A stretch of DNA of 25,383 nt, taken from NCBI GenBank assembly GCA_934183355.1, contig CAKPST010000035.1:1-25383 (forward strand), written 5' to 3'. The notes beneath the pieces were generated by a model that worked only from the letters and a program-made list of their open reading frames with translations, made no database searches and was not told where the DNA came from. This document shows positions 16,301-23,186 of this stretch, piece after piece. A program made the position numbers and the translations under genes. Numbering within the stretch: position 1 is the first letter of the stretch; each line of letters starts with the position of its first letter. This stretch comes from an uncultured Prevotella sp. Its GTDB lineage: Bacteria > Bacteroidota > Bacteroidia > Bacteroidales > Bacteroidaceae.

Positions 16301-17512
16301 GGCATACGTCTTAGCGACAACCTCACGGTGAACATCTATCGTGGCAACAGCTCTATGCCTGTGTACACAAAGACAGAGGTTATACCTGGCACCGCCCTTA
16401 CATGGACCGACACAGAGGCACAGCATGGCATAAACAACTACACCATCGTTGCCGAGAACAAGTATGGCCGTAGCGAGATAGCCCCAACAAGCCTGTTTGT
16501 AGGTGTAGACCGCCCGTCAAATGTAGCCTCGCTTGCCATCCGCGGCAATGCCGACAACCAGCAGGCTGTCATTACATGGGAGGCACCTGAGGTTGGACAC
16601 AACGGCGGTGTAGTAGTGAAGGAGAACCTTACATACCGCGTATTGCAGTACAACACTGAGGACCGCACACTCAAGATTATAGCCGACGACTTGAAAGACT
16701 TTAGCTATACCGTAGACCGCAGCGACCTCAAACAGCAGGAGGTGCTCTACTATGGTGTTGTAGCAAAGAACTCTGAGGGCATTGGCGACACTATCGTAAG
16801 CAACTGCACCATTGGCAAGCTCTATGCACAGCCGTTCCGCGAGTCGTTTGCCGACCGCAAACTTGCCACTACTCCATGGACTATCAGCTCGCAGAACACT
16901 ACTGTTCTTAGCTGGGGTACAGATTGTCCTACCGGTGAGGAAGGCGCCTACAACAAGGCCACTCCACAGGACGGCGACGATGGTTGCGCCTACTTCTACA
17001 ATGGTAGCTATTATGACACATACGCTGGTGCAGGATTCATCTCGCCAAAGGTGGCTATCAATGGCAAGCAGAGCTATCTCTCGTTCTGGGCTTACAACTA
17101 TCCAACAAAGTATGCCGACAAGCATCCGTACCTTCTAGTGTATGTTCGTGCTGACGATGGAGAATTTACAGAGGTTGCAAGATACGACCTCTCTACCACC
17201 GAAGAGGAAGAGGATTGGAAGCAGTACAACGTGGATCTTGGAGCATTCAAGAGCAACAACTTCCTGAGCTTTGCATTCTATGCCTATACAAATGGACACC
17301 TTGAGGCAGTATATCTTGACAATATCGTCCTCGGTGATGCCACAGCTACGGCTATAAATAATGTAAGTGCAGACGTTGCAGGAAAGGACGTGAAGAGCGT
17401 TGAGTGGTTTGAACTGGACGGTCGCCGTATAAATGCACCGCAGAAAGGTGTGTATATGAAGAAGACCACATACATTGACGGCACACAAAAGACTGTGAAA
17501 TTTGTGAAATAA
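13346..17512 (+). CDS. Large secreted multidomain protein: fibronectin III and choice-of-anchor-J modules
   Basis: This 1388-residue protein begins with a signal peptide (MKKDNIKTLAAIAVMALSATQVVAQ). An N-terminal region (about 70-310) has beta-propeller-like repeats (for example GEMYFINSYGDLYHINRKT and GLFLWAAISSEGCCLYSVNP). After it come fibronectin III-like modules at about 327-420, 421-520, 678-785, 950-1055 and 1054-1155. They alternate with three jelly-roll modules of the cleaved-adhesin/choice-of-anchor-J kind (about 521-678 from TPYKQGFGSQ; 785-945 from APYKEAFNTR; 1161-1335 from QPFRESFADR), with the repeated signature SDDWLITPAI or SSWLITPLI. The C-terminal 48 residues (WFELDGRRINAPQKGVYMKK, ending TVKFVK) resemble a Bacteroidota sorting tail. 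Such modules occur in gingipain haemagglutinin/adhesin regions, so an adhesin or carbohydrate- or protein-binding role is inferred. It is 48 bases downstream of the C10 protease, probably in the same transcript, and ends at a strong bidirectional terminator. Confidence 0.85.
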   Translation: MKKDNIKTLAAIAVMALSATQVVAQTEAPSAQQHRGLTPLRLADDSKSNNIKTVRTLKARTARASEAPSLFYGRTFYGSLINSTDWATASIAAVPYGIYSFEVGDNVNPQAVMTDLGYNFTSGAYTGDKFVGIYAMDVMGGLNGARYITLDPNNKKELKNVMYDTSKGGYSLLPSVMAYNNIDNTIYSFQYNDALSALNWCRYNMDYDWMDKIAAFRGKYNVLTLGNTPDGEMYFINSYGDLYHINRKTSRPALIAWTGITPMGYSQSMMYDNRTGLFLWAAISSEGCCLYSVNPKTAETELVAKFQKQEQFTSIYSLEESAKDDAPAKAKDLQIAFAKNGGSDATISFSIPTTTYAGAALGTSTLNVWLDGSSLKSVEAKAGEKVSIPVTLSEGNHYVAVNMKNEEGWSPLASIKQYAGYDTPVAPTDVTFSNADGKSNVAWTAPTEGVNKGYIDQANLKYTVVRMPDSVTVASDISSTSFSEATPAAMHSYSYRVYAVNNGKRSAYGESAKLTCGDAFTTPYKQGFGSQQDFDDYFTVVDNNGDGTMWRYQEYGNIVRFDLPWDATAPSDDWLITPAILLKAGKTYRATVNLKTFSKGYPEYFELLVGTDPNDVSTFSKFNTADGVEIYETYTDYSATFNTQKEGKYYIALRYMGDKTKNSSMLLVKSFGVDEVANSTSPAASTDLKVVAGTDDKMEATISFTTPTADLNGSAISTLSKVNVYRNKEAEPVHVFEAPAVGSQLSWTDTKVKQIGMNSYSIKAVNDNGEGAAAIDSVFVGCYEAPYKEAFNTRADAAHYTIESMGVDEDNKDSYIWKYDENNQRMNIFAFNAQEDNTLSSWLITPLIKLDANSVYTLSYKKKFSRYINYNLQKYTIEGNVYMGKATKADALTTSIGELMPNTGYDMEDGSNTVVTKDADKYCFGFNIVSTGQYDNIMADLDDVSLIYQKSAFSPYEVTDVKAAADPKGALSATLSFNAPATDYQGIRLSDNLTVNIYRGNSSMPVYTKTEVIPGTALTWTDTEAQHGINNYTIVAENKYGRSEIAPTSLFVGVDRPSNVASLAIRGNADNQQAVITWEAPEVGHNGGVVVKENLTYRVLQYNTEDRTLKIIADDLKDFSYTVDRSDLKQQEVLYYGVVAKNSEGIGDTIVSNCTIGKLYAQPFRESFADRKLATTPWTISSQNTTVLSWGTDCPTGEEGAYNKATPQDGDDGCAYFYNGSYYDTYAGAGFISPKVAINGKQSYLSFWAYNYPTKYADKHPYLLVYVRADDGEFTEVARYDLSTTEEEEDWKQYNVDLGAFKSNNFLSFAFYAYTNGHLEAVYLDNIVLGDATATAINNVSADVAGKDVKSVEWFELDGRRINAPQKGVYMKKTTYIDGTQKTVKFVK

Positions 17513-17548
17513 AACGATAAAAACAATACGGTTTATATTAATAAAAAT

Positions 17549-17591
17549 AAAGAGACTGATTTTAAGCAATGAGCTTAAAGTCAGTCTCTTT
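17549..17591. terminator. Strong hairpin terminator after the adhesin gene
   Basis: A 19-bp stem (17549-17567 with 17573-17591, one T-G pair) closes a 5-base loop AATGA. It is flanked by A-rich sequence on the left and ATTTTGTTT on the right, so it can terminate on both strands. It closes the protease-adhesin transcript. Confidence 0.9.
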
Positions 17592-17681
17592 ATTTTGTTT
17601 ATTCTCTCCAGACCTTTATTTCTATAACTCATTGATTACGGATGCAAAGATATGAATGTTGATATAATGGACTAATAATAT

Positions 17682-17712
17682 TTTGCGAGTTAATTAAAAT
17701 ATGCTACTTTTG
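17682..17712 (+). promoter_or_regulatory. Complete Bacteroidota promoter (TTTG-N19-TACTTTTG) of rmuC
   Basis: TTTG at 17682-17685 and TACTTTTG at 17705-17712 are separated by exactly 19 bases, the consensus arrangement for the Bacteroidota primary sigma factor. The predicted start near 17719 gives a leader of about 20 bases before ATG 17740. Confidence 0.85.
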
Positions 17713-17739
17713 TGCTTAATAAAAAAATAATAAACAATA

Positions 17740-19170
17740 ATGATAGTAAGCATAATAATAGTAGTAGTGGCAGCCGTCATCATTTTAGCGGTAGTGAACG
17801 CTTATGGCAAGAAGATAAAGTCGCTGGAATGTATGACGGCTACTCAGGCAGAGCAGATAAAGACACTCACCTCGGAGAGAGATGTGCAGAAGGCGCATGT
17901 CGAGTATGCTGAGCGCACCATAGTGGCAGAAAGAGAGCGCAATGCTGAGGCGATGGACAATGTGAAGTGGGGATATGAGGCACAGATTGCCGAACTGAAG
18001 GCTTCGCACGAAAATCAACTAAAGCAAGCCAAGGAGGGAATGGAGAAGCAAATAGAGGCTCTGCGACAGATGAACAAGGAACAGGTGGAGAGCCAAATGA
18101 GGCTGATAAAGGAGCAGATGCAGGCTACATCTGAGGAGGTGCTGAAGCGTAGACAGGAAGAATTGGGTGAGAGAAACAAGGAGCAAGTGTCGAAGATAAT
18201 CGACCCTCTACAGCAGAGCTTGAAGGATATGCAGGAGGCTTTCGATAAGTCGAAGGAGCAACAGAGCGAGGCTCTGACACGTCTCGACGAGACGATAAAG
18301 ATAAATATGCAGAAGAGTGTGGCGCTGGGAGAGACTGCCGACCGACTGACACGAGCGCTGACTGGCGAGGTGAAGGTGCAGGGCAACTTCGGAGAGTTGA
18401 AGCTAAAGCAACTGCTCGAAGACTTGGAACTGAAGGAAGGCGAGCAGTTTGACACACAGGAAACACTGAGAGACAAGGAGGGCAAGACTTTAAAAGGCGA
18501 TGACGGCAGAGGACTTATACCCGACTTTATTCTGCACTTTCCCAACAATCGCCACGTAGTGGTGGACTCAAAGATGTCGCTGACCGACTATGAGCGATAT
18601 ATGAACGCCGAGGATGGCACACCAGAGAAGTCGGAATATCTGAAAGCGCACATTGCGAGTGTGAGAGCGCAGGTGAAGCGACTGGCTAAGAAGGAATATA
18701 CTAAGTATCTGCCAAGCGGATACAACAAACTCAACTTTGCCATAATGTATGTGCCTATAGAGGGAGCGCTAAATCTGGCATTGCTCAACGACGACACTCT
18801 GTGGCGTGAGGCTTACGACCAGGGTGTGATGATACTTGGTCCGCAGACTATGTACATGAACCTAAGAGTGCTGGAGATGATGTGGACACAGGTGAAACAG
18901 CTGAAAAACCAGCAAGCCATGATGGACGCGGCAAACACGGTGGTGGAACGTGTGCAGGACTTTGGCATAAGATTTATGGAAGTGGAGACGAGTGTGAACG
19001 ACACTGTAAAGAAGATATCTAAGCTGAAGATAACAACAGCCGACAGTGGGGCAAGCATTATCACGGCTGCAAGAAAACTGCTGAAGGCTGGAGCGCAAGA
19101 GAACAAGAAGAAGAAGTCGCTCAATGAAATGGACGACTCGATGTTTCTTGAGGCTGATGTGTTAAATTAA
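17740..19170 (+). CDS. rmuC: RmuC family protein (DNA recombination, PD-(D/E)xK nuclease-like)
   Basis: The 476-residue protein has an N-terminal membrane anchor (residues 1-21, IVSIIIVVVAAVIILAVV), a long charged coiled coil (about 25-190), and the RmuC domain (about 200-450). Nuclease-like motifs are Glu219 in GNFGELKL, Pro-Asp261-262 in IPDFILHF, and Asp276-x-Lys278 in VVVDSKMSL. Conserved blocks LPSGYNKLNFAIMYVPIEGA and QGVMILGPQTMYMNLR follow. In E. coli RmuC limits inversion at short inverted repeats; the exact biochemical activity is not well established. Tandem stops (TAA, TGA) end the gene. It has its own promoter and is followed by asnA with a separate promoter, so it is probably monocistronic. 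Confidence 0.95.
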   Translation: MIVSIIIVVVAAVIILAVVNAYGKKIKSLECMTATQAEQIKTLTSERDVQKAHVEYAERTIVAERERNAEAMDNVKWGYEAQIAELKASHENQLKQAKEGMEKQIEALRQMNKEQVESQMRLIKEQMQATSEEVLKRRQEELGERNKEQVSKIIDPLQQSLKDMQEAFDKSKEQQSEALTRLDETIKINMQKSVALGETADRLTRALTGEVKVQGNFGELKLKQLLEDLELKEGEQFDTQETLRDKEGKTLKGDDGRGLIPDFILHFPNNRHVVVDSKMSLTDYERYMNAEDGTPEKSEYLKAHIASVRAQVKRLAKKEYTKYLPSGYNKLNFAIMYVPIEGALNLALLNDDTLWREAYDQGVMILGPQTMYMNLRVLEMMWTQVKQLKNQQAMMDAANTVVERVQDFGIRFMEVETSVNDTVKKISKLKITTADSGASIITAARKLLKAGAQENKKKKSLNEMDDSMFLEADVLN

Positions 19171-19172
19171 TG

Positions 19173-19206
19173 AGGTTTATAATGACTTTATGTAAATAAT
19201 AAACCT
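19173..19206 (+). terminator. Weak inverted repeat after rmuC
   Basis: AGGTTTAT (19173-19180) and ATAAACCT (19199-19206) form a perfect 8-bp inverted repeat around an 18-base loop directly after the rmuC stop. It is AT-rich and not followed by a T-run, so it is only a possible terminator. Confidence 0.3.
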
Positions 19207-19242
19207 AAAATAATATCTTTATGTTAAATATTTGTTTAAAAG

Positions 19243-19273
19243 TTTGTCAGATAATAAGAATTTATTACCTTTG
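19243..19273 (+). promoter_or_regulatory. asnA: Complete Bacteroidota promoter (TTTG-N19-TACCTTTG) of asnA
   Basis: TTTG at 19243-19246 and TACCTTTG at 19266-19273 are separated by exactly 19 bases. Transcription should start near 19280, about 30 bases before ATG 19310. Confidence 0.85.
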
Positions 19274-19309
19274 CACTTGCAAATAAATATTAACCAATAG
19301 AATAACACA

Positions 19310-20347
19310 ATGAGCACACTTATCCGACCAGATCATTATCATGCCCTCCTCGACATGCACAAGACCGAGCAGGGCATCAAACTAATAAAGGACTTCTTTC
19401 AGCAGAACCTATCCACCGAGTTGCGCCTGCGCCGTGTGACTGCACCACTGTTTGTATTGCAGGGACTCGGCATCAACGACGACCTCAACGGAGTGGAGCG
19501 TCCCGTAACATTCCCAATCAAGGACCTTGGCGACAAGAAGGCTGAGGTGGTGCACTCGCTTGCCAAGTGGAAGCGACTCACCCTTGCCGAGTATCATGTG
19601 TCGCCAGGATATGGCGTGTACACCGACATGAACGCCATACGTGCCGACGAGGAACTTGACAACCTGCACTCGCTGTATGTCGACCAGTGGGACTGGGAGG
19701 CTGTGATGACACGTGAGCAGCGCAATCTTGCTTTCCTTAAGAATATTGTGGAGCGCATATATGCCGCAATACGACGCACAGAGTATCTTGTGTGCGAGAC
19801 CTACGAGCAGATTCGCCCATTCTTGCCCGACACAATACACTTCATACATAGCGAAGACCTCTTGGAGATGTATCCCGACCTCTCGCCAAAGGAGCGCGAA
19901 GACGCAATATGCAAGAAGTATGGAGCTGTGTTTATCATCGGCATTGGATCCAAACTTGCCAACGGCGAGAAGCACGACGGACGTGCCCCCGACTACGACG
20001 ACTGGTCGACTGTGGCAGAGAATGGCAAGAAGGGACTCAATGGCGACATCCTCATTTGGTATCCTGTGCTACAGCGTTCGTTCGAACTGTCGTCGATGGG
20101 CATCCGTGTAGACAAGGAGGCTATGCTGCGACAGCTTGAGATAGAGGGTGAGCAAGACCGCGAGCAACTCTATTTCCACCGCCGTCTGCTTGCTGACGAA
20201 CTGCCGTTGTCTATCGGAGGCGGCATCGGTCAGAGCCGTCTGTGTATGGTGTTGCTGCACAAGGCGCACATTGGCGAAATACAGGCGTCGATATGGCCCG
20301 ACGACATGCGCCGCGAATGTGCCGAATTGGGCATGCCATTAATATAA
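19310..20347 (+). CDS. asnA: Aspartate-ammonia ligase (asparagine synthetase A)
   Basis: This 345-residue cytoplasmic enzyme makes asparagine from aspartate, ammonia and ATP, with a class II aminoacyl-tRNA synthetase-like fold. Family blocks run along the whole chain: VTAPLFVLQGLGINDDLNG, VERPVTFPIKDL, VVHSLAKWKRLTL, GYGVYTDMNAIRADE, HSLYVDQWDWE, and the C-terminal SIGGGIGQSRLCMVLLHKAH (about 300-320). It is slightly longer than E. coli AsnA (330 residues). It uses free ammonia, the product of the glutaminase encoded 13 kb upstream, but the genes are too far apart to infer coupling. It has its own textbook promoter; the next gene also has a -7 box, so asnA is probably transcribed alone or with read-through. 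Confidence 0.97.
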   Translation: MSTLIRPDHYHALLDMHKTEQGIKLIKDFFQQNLSTELRLRRVTAPLFVLQGLGINDDLNGVERPVTFPIKDLGDKKAEVVHSLAKWKRLTLAEYHVSPGYGVYTDMNAIRADEELDNLHSLYVDQWDWEAVMTREQRNLAFLKNIVERIYAAIRRTEYLVCETYEQIRPFLPDTIHFIHSEDLLEMYPDLSPKEREDAICKKYGAVFIIGIGSKLANGEKHDGRAPDYDDWSTVAENGKKGLNGDILIWYPVLQRSFELSSMGIRVDKEAMLRQLEIEGEQDREQLYFHRRLLADELPLSIGGGIGQSRLCMVLLHKAHIGEIQASIWPDDMRRECAELGMPLI

Positions 20348-20386
20348 AATATGTCATCGGATGGAAGATAAGCCAATAAAAATCAT

Positions 20387-20394
20387 TAACTTTG
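20387..20394 (+). promoter_or_regulatory. -7 promoter element TAACTTTG of the rsmF-thyA-folA operon
   Basis: TAACTTTG followed by CA matches the -7 consensus. Transcription from about 20401 would leave only about 4 bases before the ATG at 20405 but about 25 before the ATG at 20426, supporting the later start. AAGG at 20417-20420 is a modest ribosome-binding site for 20426. No TTTG box is seen 19 bases upstream. Confidence 0.6.
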
Positions 20395-20425
20395 CAACAT
20401 AATAATGATAAATTGCAAGGATAAG

Positions 20426-21853
20426 ATGAATCTTCCCTCTGATTTTGAACAATATACACGTCAGCTACTTGGCGACGAACTCTATGCCCAGCTCAAGGCT
20501 GGACTCGACTCTGACACGGCTCCCACAAGCATTCGCATCAATCCGTTTAAGGCTAAGGGGGATGATGTCGTAGATGAGTTGCGCGACTCGATTGTGCCAT
20601 GGTGTCCACTTACAGGACGCTATCTCAGCGAGCGGCCCAACTTCACCTTCGACCCACTCTTGCACGCTGGTGTCTACTACGTGCAGGAGGCAGGCTCGAT
20701 GTTTGTCGACCATGTGGTGCGTAGTCTGATAGATAGTCCAGTGTGCATGCTCGACCTGTGTGCCGCACCGGGCGGAAAATCGACGGCACTGCGTGCCGCT
20801 TTGCCCGAGGGCAGTCTGTTGTTCTCCAACGAACCGATGCGCCAGCGTGCGCAGGTGTTGAGCGAGAACTTGCAGAAGTTCGGTCATGAGGATGTCATCG
20901 TAACCAATAATTATCCTCGTGACTATCGTAAGTCGCGCCTACAGTTTGACGCCATTCTTGCTGATGTACCATGTTCTGGCGAGGGAATGTTCCGCAAGGA
21001 TGACGGAGCGCGTGGCGAATGGAGTTTGCAGAATGTCGATAATTGTTGGCATCTGCAACGCGAGATAGTAAGCGACATTTGGGATTGTCTGCGTCCTGGC
21101 GGACTGCTCATCTATTCCACATGCACATTCAATGCCCATGAGGACGAGGAGAATGTGGAATGGATAGTGGAAGAGTTGGGCGCAGAGTTGGTGGATTTGC
21201 CAACAATGCCCGAATGGAACATCACACCCGCTGTTGTCGGTTCGGCTCCCGTCTATCGTTTTATGCCTGGAGTGAGTCGCAGTGAGGGTCTGTTTCTTGC
21301 AGTGTTGCGTAAACCAAGCAGCAATGAAGACACAGACAATTCTTCGAAGAAACGCAAGGACCGTCGCCAGAAAACCAAACCATCTGCAAAACTTCCTTCT
21401 ATAAAAATACCTCTCGTAGATGCAGATAACTATGAATTGCGCACCATTGGCGACACTTACACCGCCATACCCTCACGTTGGATAGATATATTCGACTCGG
21501 CAGCCGCATCGCTCAAGTTGATGCATGCTGGAGTGGGCATAGGCAGCGTGAAGGGCAAGGATATCATCCCCGAACATTCGTTGGCATTGTCGCGTCAGCT
21601 TGATGCTGAGGCTTATCCGAGAGTGGAGGTGGACTACGCTGAAGCAATAAATTATCTGCGCAAGGAAGCTGTGGCTTTGCCAGCTGATACTCCGCGTGGC
21701 TTTGTACTGCTCACCTATCGTGAAGTGCCGATAGGATTTGAGAAGAACATCGGCAATCGCGCCAACAACCTCTACCCACAAGAATGGAAGATAAAGAGCA
21801 CACACGTACCTAATTATGCAACAATACTTAACACTACTCTCTCGCATCCTTAA
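20426..21853 (+). CDS. rsmF: rRNA cytosine-C5 methyltransferase (RsmF-like, NOL1/NOP2/Sun family)
   Basis: A 475-residue S-adenosylmethionine-dependent methyltransferase that adds m5C to 16S rRNA. The start at ATG 20426 was preferred because it lies behind an AAGG, leaves a usable leader, and gives the family N-terminus [16 protein letters not shown]. The SAM-binding motif is [13 protein letters not shown] (about 108-120). The two conserved cysteines are Cys183 in [12 protein letters not shown] and Cys233 in YSTCTFN, the latter expected to be the nucleophile. A C-terminal extension (about 330-475) with a PUA-like region matches the RsmF subgroup in length (E. coli RsmF is about 480 residues). 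A basic linker ([11 protein letters not shown]) joins the two halves. The exact target base (C1407 in E. coli) is inferred. The 3' end overlaps thyA by 38 bases. Confidence 0.9.
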   Translation: MNLPSDFEQYTRQLLGDELYAQLKAGLDSDTAPTSIRINPFKAKGDDVVDELRDSIVPWCPLTGRYLSERPNFTFDPLLHAGVYYVQEAGSMFVDHVVRSLIDSPVCMLDLCAAPGGKSTALRAALPEGSLLFSNEPMRQRAQVLSENLQKFGHEDVIVTNNYPRDYRKSRLQFDAILADVPCSGEGMFRKDDGARGEWSLQNVDNCWHLQREIVSDIWDCLRPGGLLIYSTCTFNAHEDEENVEWIVEELGAELVDLPTMPEWNITPAVVGSAPVYRFMPGVSRSEGLFLAVLRKPSSNEDTDNSSKKRKDRRQKTKPSAKLPSIKIPLVDADNYELRTIGDTYTAIPSRWIDIFDSAAASLKLMHAGVGIGSVKGKDIIPEHSLALSRQLDAEAYPRVEVDYAEAINYLRKEAVALPADTPRGFVLLTYREVPIGFEKNIGNRANNLYPQEWKIKSTHVPNYATILNTTLSHP

Positions 21854-22610
21854 CGAGGGTGCGACGAAGACCGACCGCACTGGAACAGGCACTAAGAGTG
21901 TCTTTGGCAATCAGATGCGGTTTGATTTGGCAGACGGTTTTCCGCTGCTCACTACAAAGAAGCTTCATCTCAAGTCGATAATCTATGAGCTGCTGTGGTT
22001 CTTGCGCGGCGACACCAATGTGCGCTATCTTCAGGAACATGGCGTGCGCATCTGGAATGAGTGGGCTGACGAGAACGGCGACCTCGGACCTGTTTATGGT
22101 CATCAGTGGCGTTCGTGGCCCGACTATAACGGAGGCACCATCGACCAGATACAGAACGTGCTCGACCAGATAAAGAATCATCCCGATTCACGACGAATGA
22201 TGGTGACGGCATGGAATCCTGCCGAAGTGGAGCAGATGGCTTTGCCGCCATGTCACTGTCTGTTTCAGTTTTATGTGGCTGATGGACGACTCTCGTTGCA
22301 ACTCTATCAGCGTTCGGCTGACACATTCCTTGGTGTGCCGTTCAATATTGCGTCGTATGCACTGTTGTTGCAGATGATGGCGCAAGTGACAGGGCTGGAA
22401 CCAGGAGAGTTTATCCATACTACAGGTGACACACATCTCTATCTTAATCATATAGAACAGGCACGTTTGCAGCTAACACGCACACCGCGACCATTGCCGA
22501 AGATGAAGATTAATCCGGACGTGAAGAATCTATTTGATTTTCACTATGAGGATTTCGAACTTGAGGGCTACGACCCGTGGCCGCACATTGCTGCAACCGT
22601 AAGCGTATAG
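21816..22610 (+). CDS. thyA: Thymidylate synthase
   Basis: The 264-residue enzyme, exactly the length of E. coli ThyA, converts dUMP and methylene-tetrahydrofolate to dTMP and dihydrofolate. Visible motifs are [13 protein letters not shown] (19-31), the phosphate-binding Arg21, catalytic Cys146 in [18 protein letters not shown] (123-130), the dUMP-binding [29 protein letters not shown], and the family C-terminus ([14 protein letters not shown]). The start at ATG 21816 lies 38 bases inside the upstream methyltransferase gene in another frame. The match to the conserved N-terminus ([15 protein letters not shown]) shows that the overlap is real. folA follows after 56 bases with no promoter, forming the usual thymidylate-folate pair. 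Confidence 0.98.
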   Translation: MQQYLTLLSRILNEGATKTDRTGTGTKSVFGNQMRFDLADGFPLLTTKKLHLKSIIYELLWFLRGDTNVRYLQEHGVRIWNEWADENGDLGPVYGHQWRSWPDYNGGTIDQIQNVLDQIKNHPDSRRMMVTAWNPAEVEQMALPPCHCLFQFYVADGRLSLQLYQRSADTFLGVPFNIASYALLLQMMAQVTGLEPGEFIHTTGDTHLYLNHIEQARLQLTRTPRPLPKMKINPDVKNLFDFHYEDFELEGYDPWPHIAATVSV

Positions 22611-22666
22611 AAAAAATAAGAGTCATTTTAATTTCATAATAATCAACACTTAAGAACTCAACATTT

Positions 22667-23146
22667 ATGATAAGTATTATAGCTGCCGTTGCCGCCAATC
22701 GTGCTATCGGTTTTGACAACAAGCTAATCTATTGGTTGCCCAACGACTTGAAGCGTTTCAAGGCTCTCACTACAGGGCATACTATCATCATGGGACGACG
22801 CACATTCGAGTCGTTGCCAAAGGGAGCATTGCCAAACAGACGCAATGTGGTGATAAGCCGTACGGTGAGCGAATTGCCAGGCTGTGATGTATATGCGTCG
22901 CTCGATGAGGCTCTGCGCCATTGTCAGAAGGATGAGGATGTATATATAATAGGTGGAGCGAGCGTGTATGAACAGGCGCTTGATATGGCAGACCGGCTTT
23001 GTCTTACCGAGGTTCATGACACACCGAAGGAGGCTGACGCCTTTTTCCCGTTGTATGATGGATGGAAAGAGGTGGCACGTGAGGAGCATGATGTAGACGA
23101 GAGACATGCTCAGGCTTATGCCTTTGTCGACTATGTTAAGGCGTAG
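22667..23146 (+). CDS. folA: Dihydrofolate reductase
   Basis: The 159-residue enzyme (E. coli FolA has the same length) reduces dihydrofolate to tetrahydrofolate with NADPH, renewing the cofactor used by the upstream ThyA. Motifs: MISIIAAVAANRAIG, catalytic acid Asp27 in LPNDLKRFK, IIMGRRTFESLP, the NADPH-binding YIIGGASVYEQAL, and DAFFPLYDGW. One feature stands out: the residues before Leu24 are Tyr22-Trp23, whereas E. coli and many others have Trp22; I think the YW form may be common in this lineage. This is a chromosomal folA by context, not a plasmid dfr cassette. It is probably co-transcribed with thyA; the next gene starts 40 bases downstream. Confidence 0.96.
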   Translation: MISIIAAVAANRAIGFDNKLIYWLPNDLKRFKALTTGHTIIMGRRTFESLPKGALPNRRNVVISRTVSELPGCDVYASLDEALRHCQKDEDVYIIGGASVYEQALDMADRLCLTEVHDTPKEADAFFPLYDGWKEVAREEHDVDERHAQAYAFVDYVKA

Positions 23147-23186
23147 TGAGGAAAGATCTTTTAGATAATTTACTTATACATATAAT

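Noticed and set aside
22667..23146. Possible acquired trimethoprim-resistance dfr gene
   Set aside because: It sits in the usual thyA-folA order with no integron or mobile element, and its sequence is chromosomal FolA-like.
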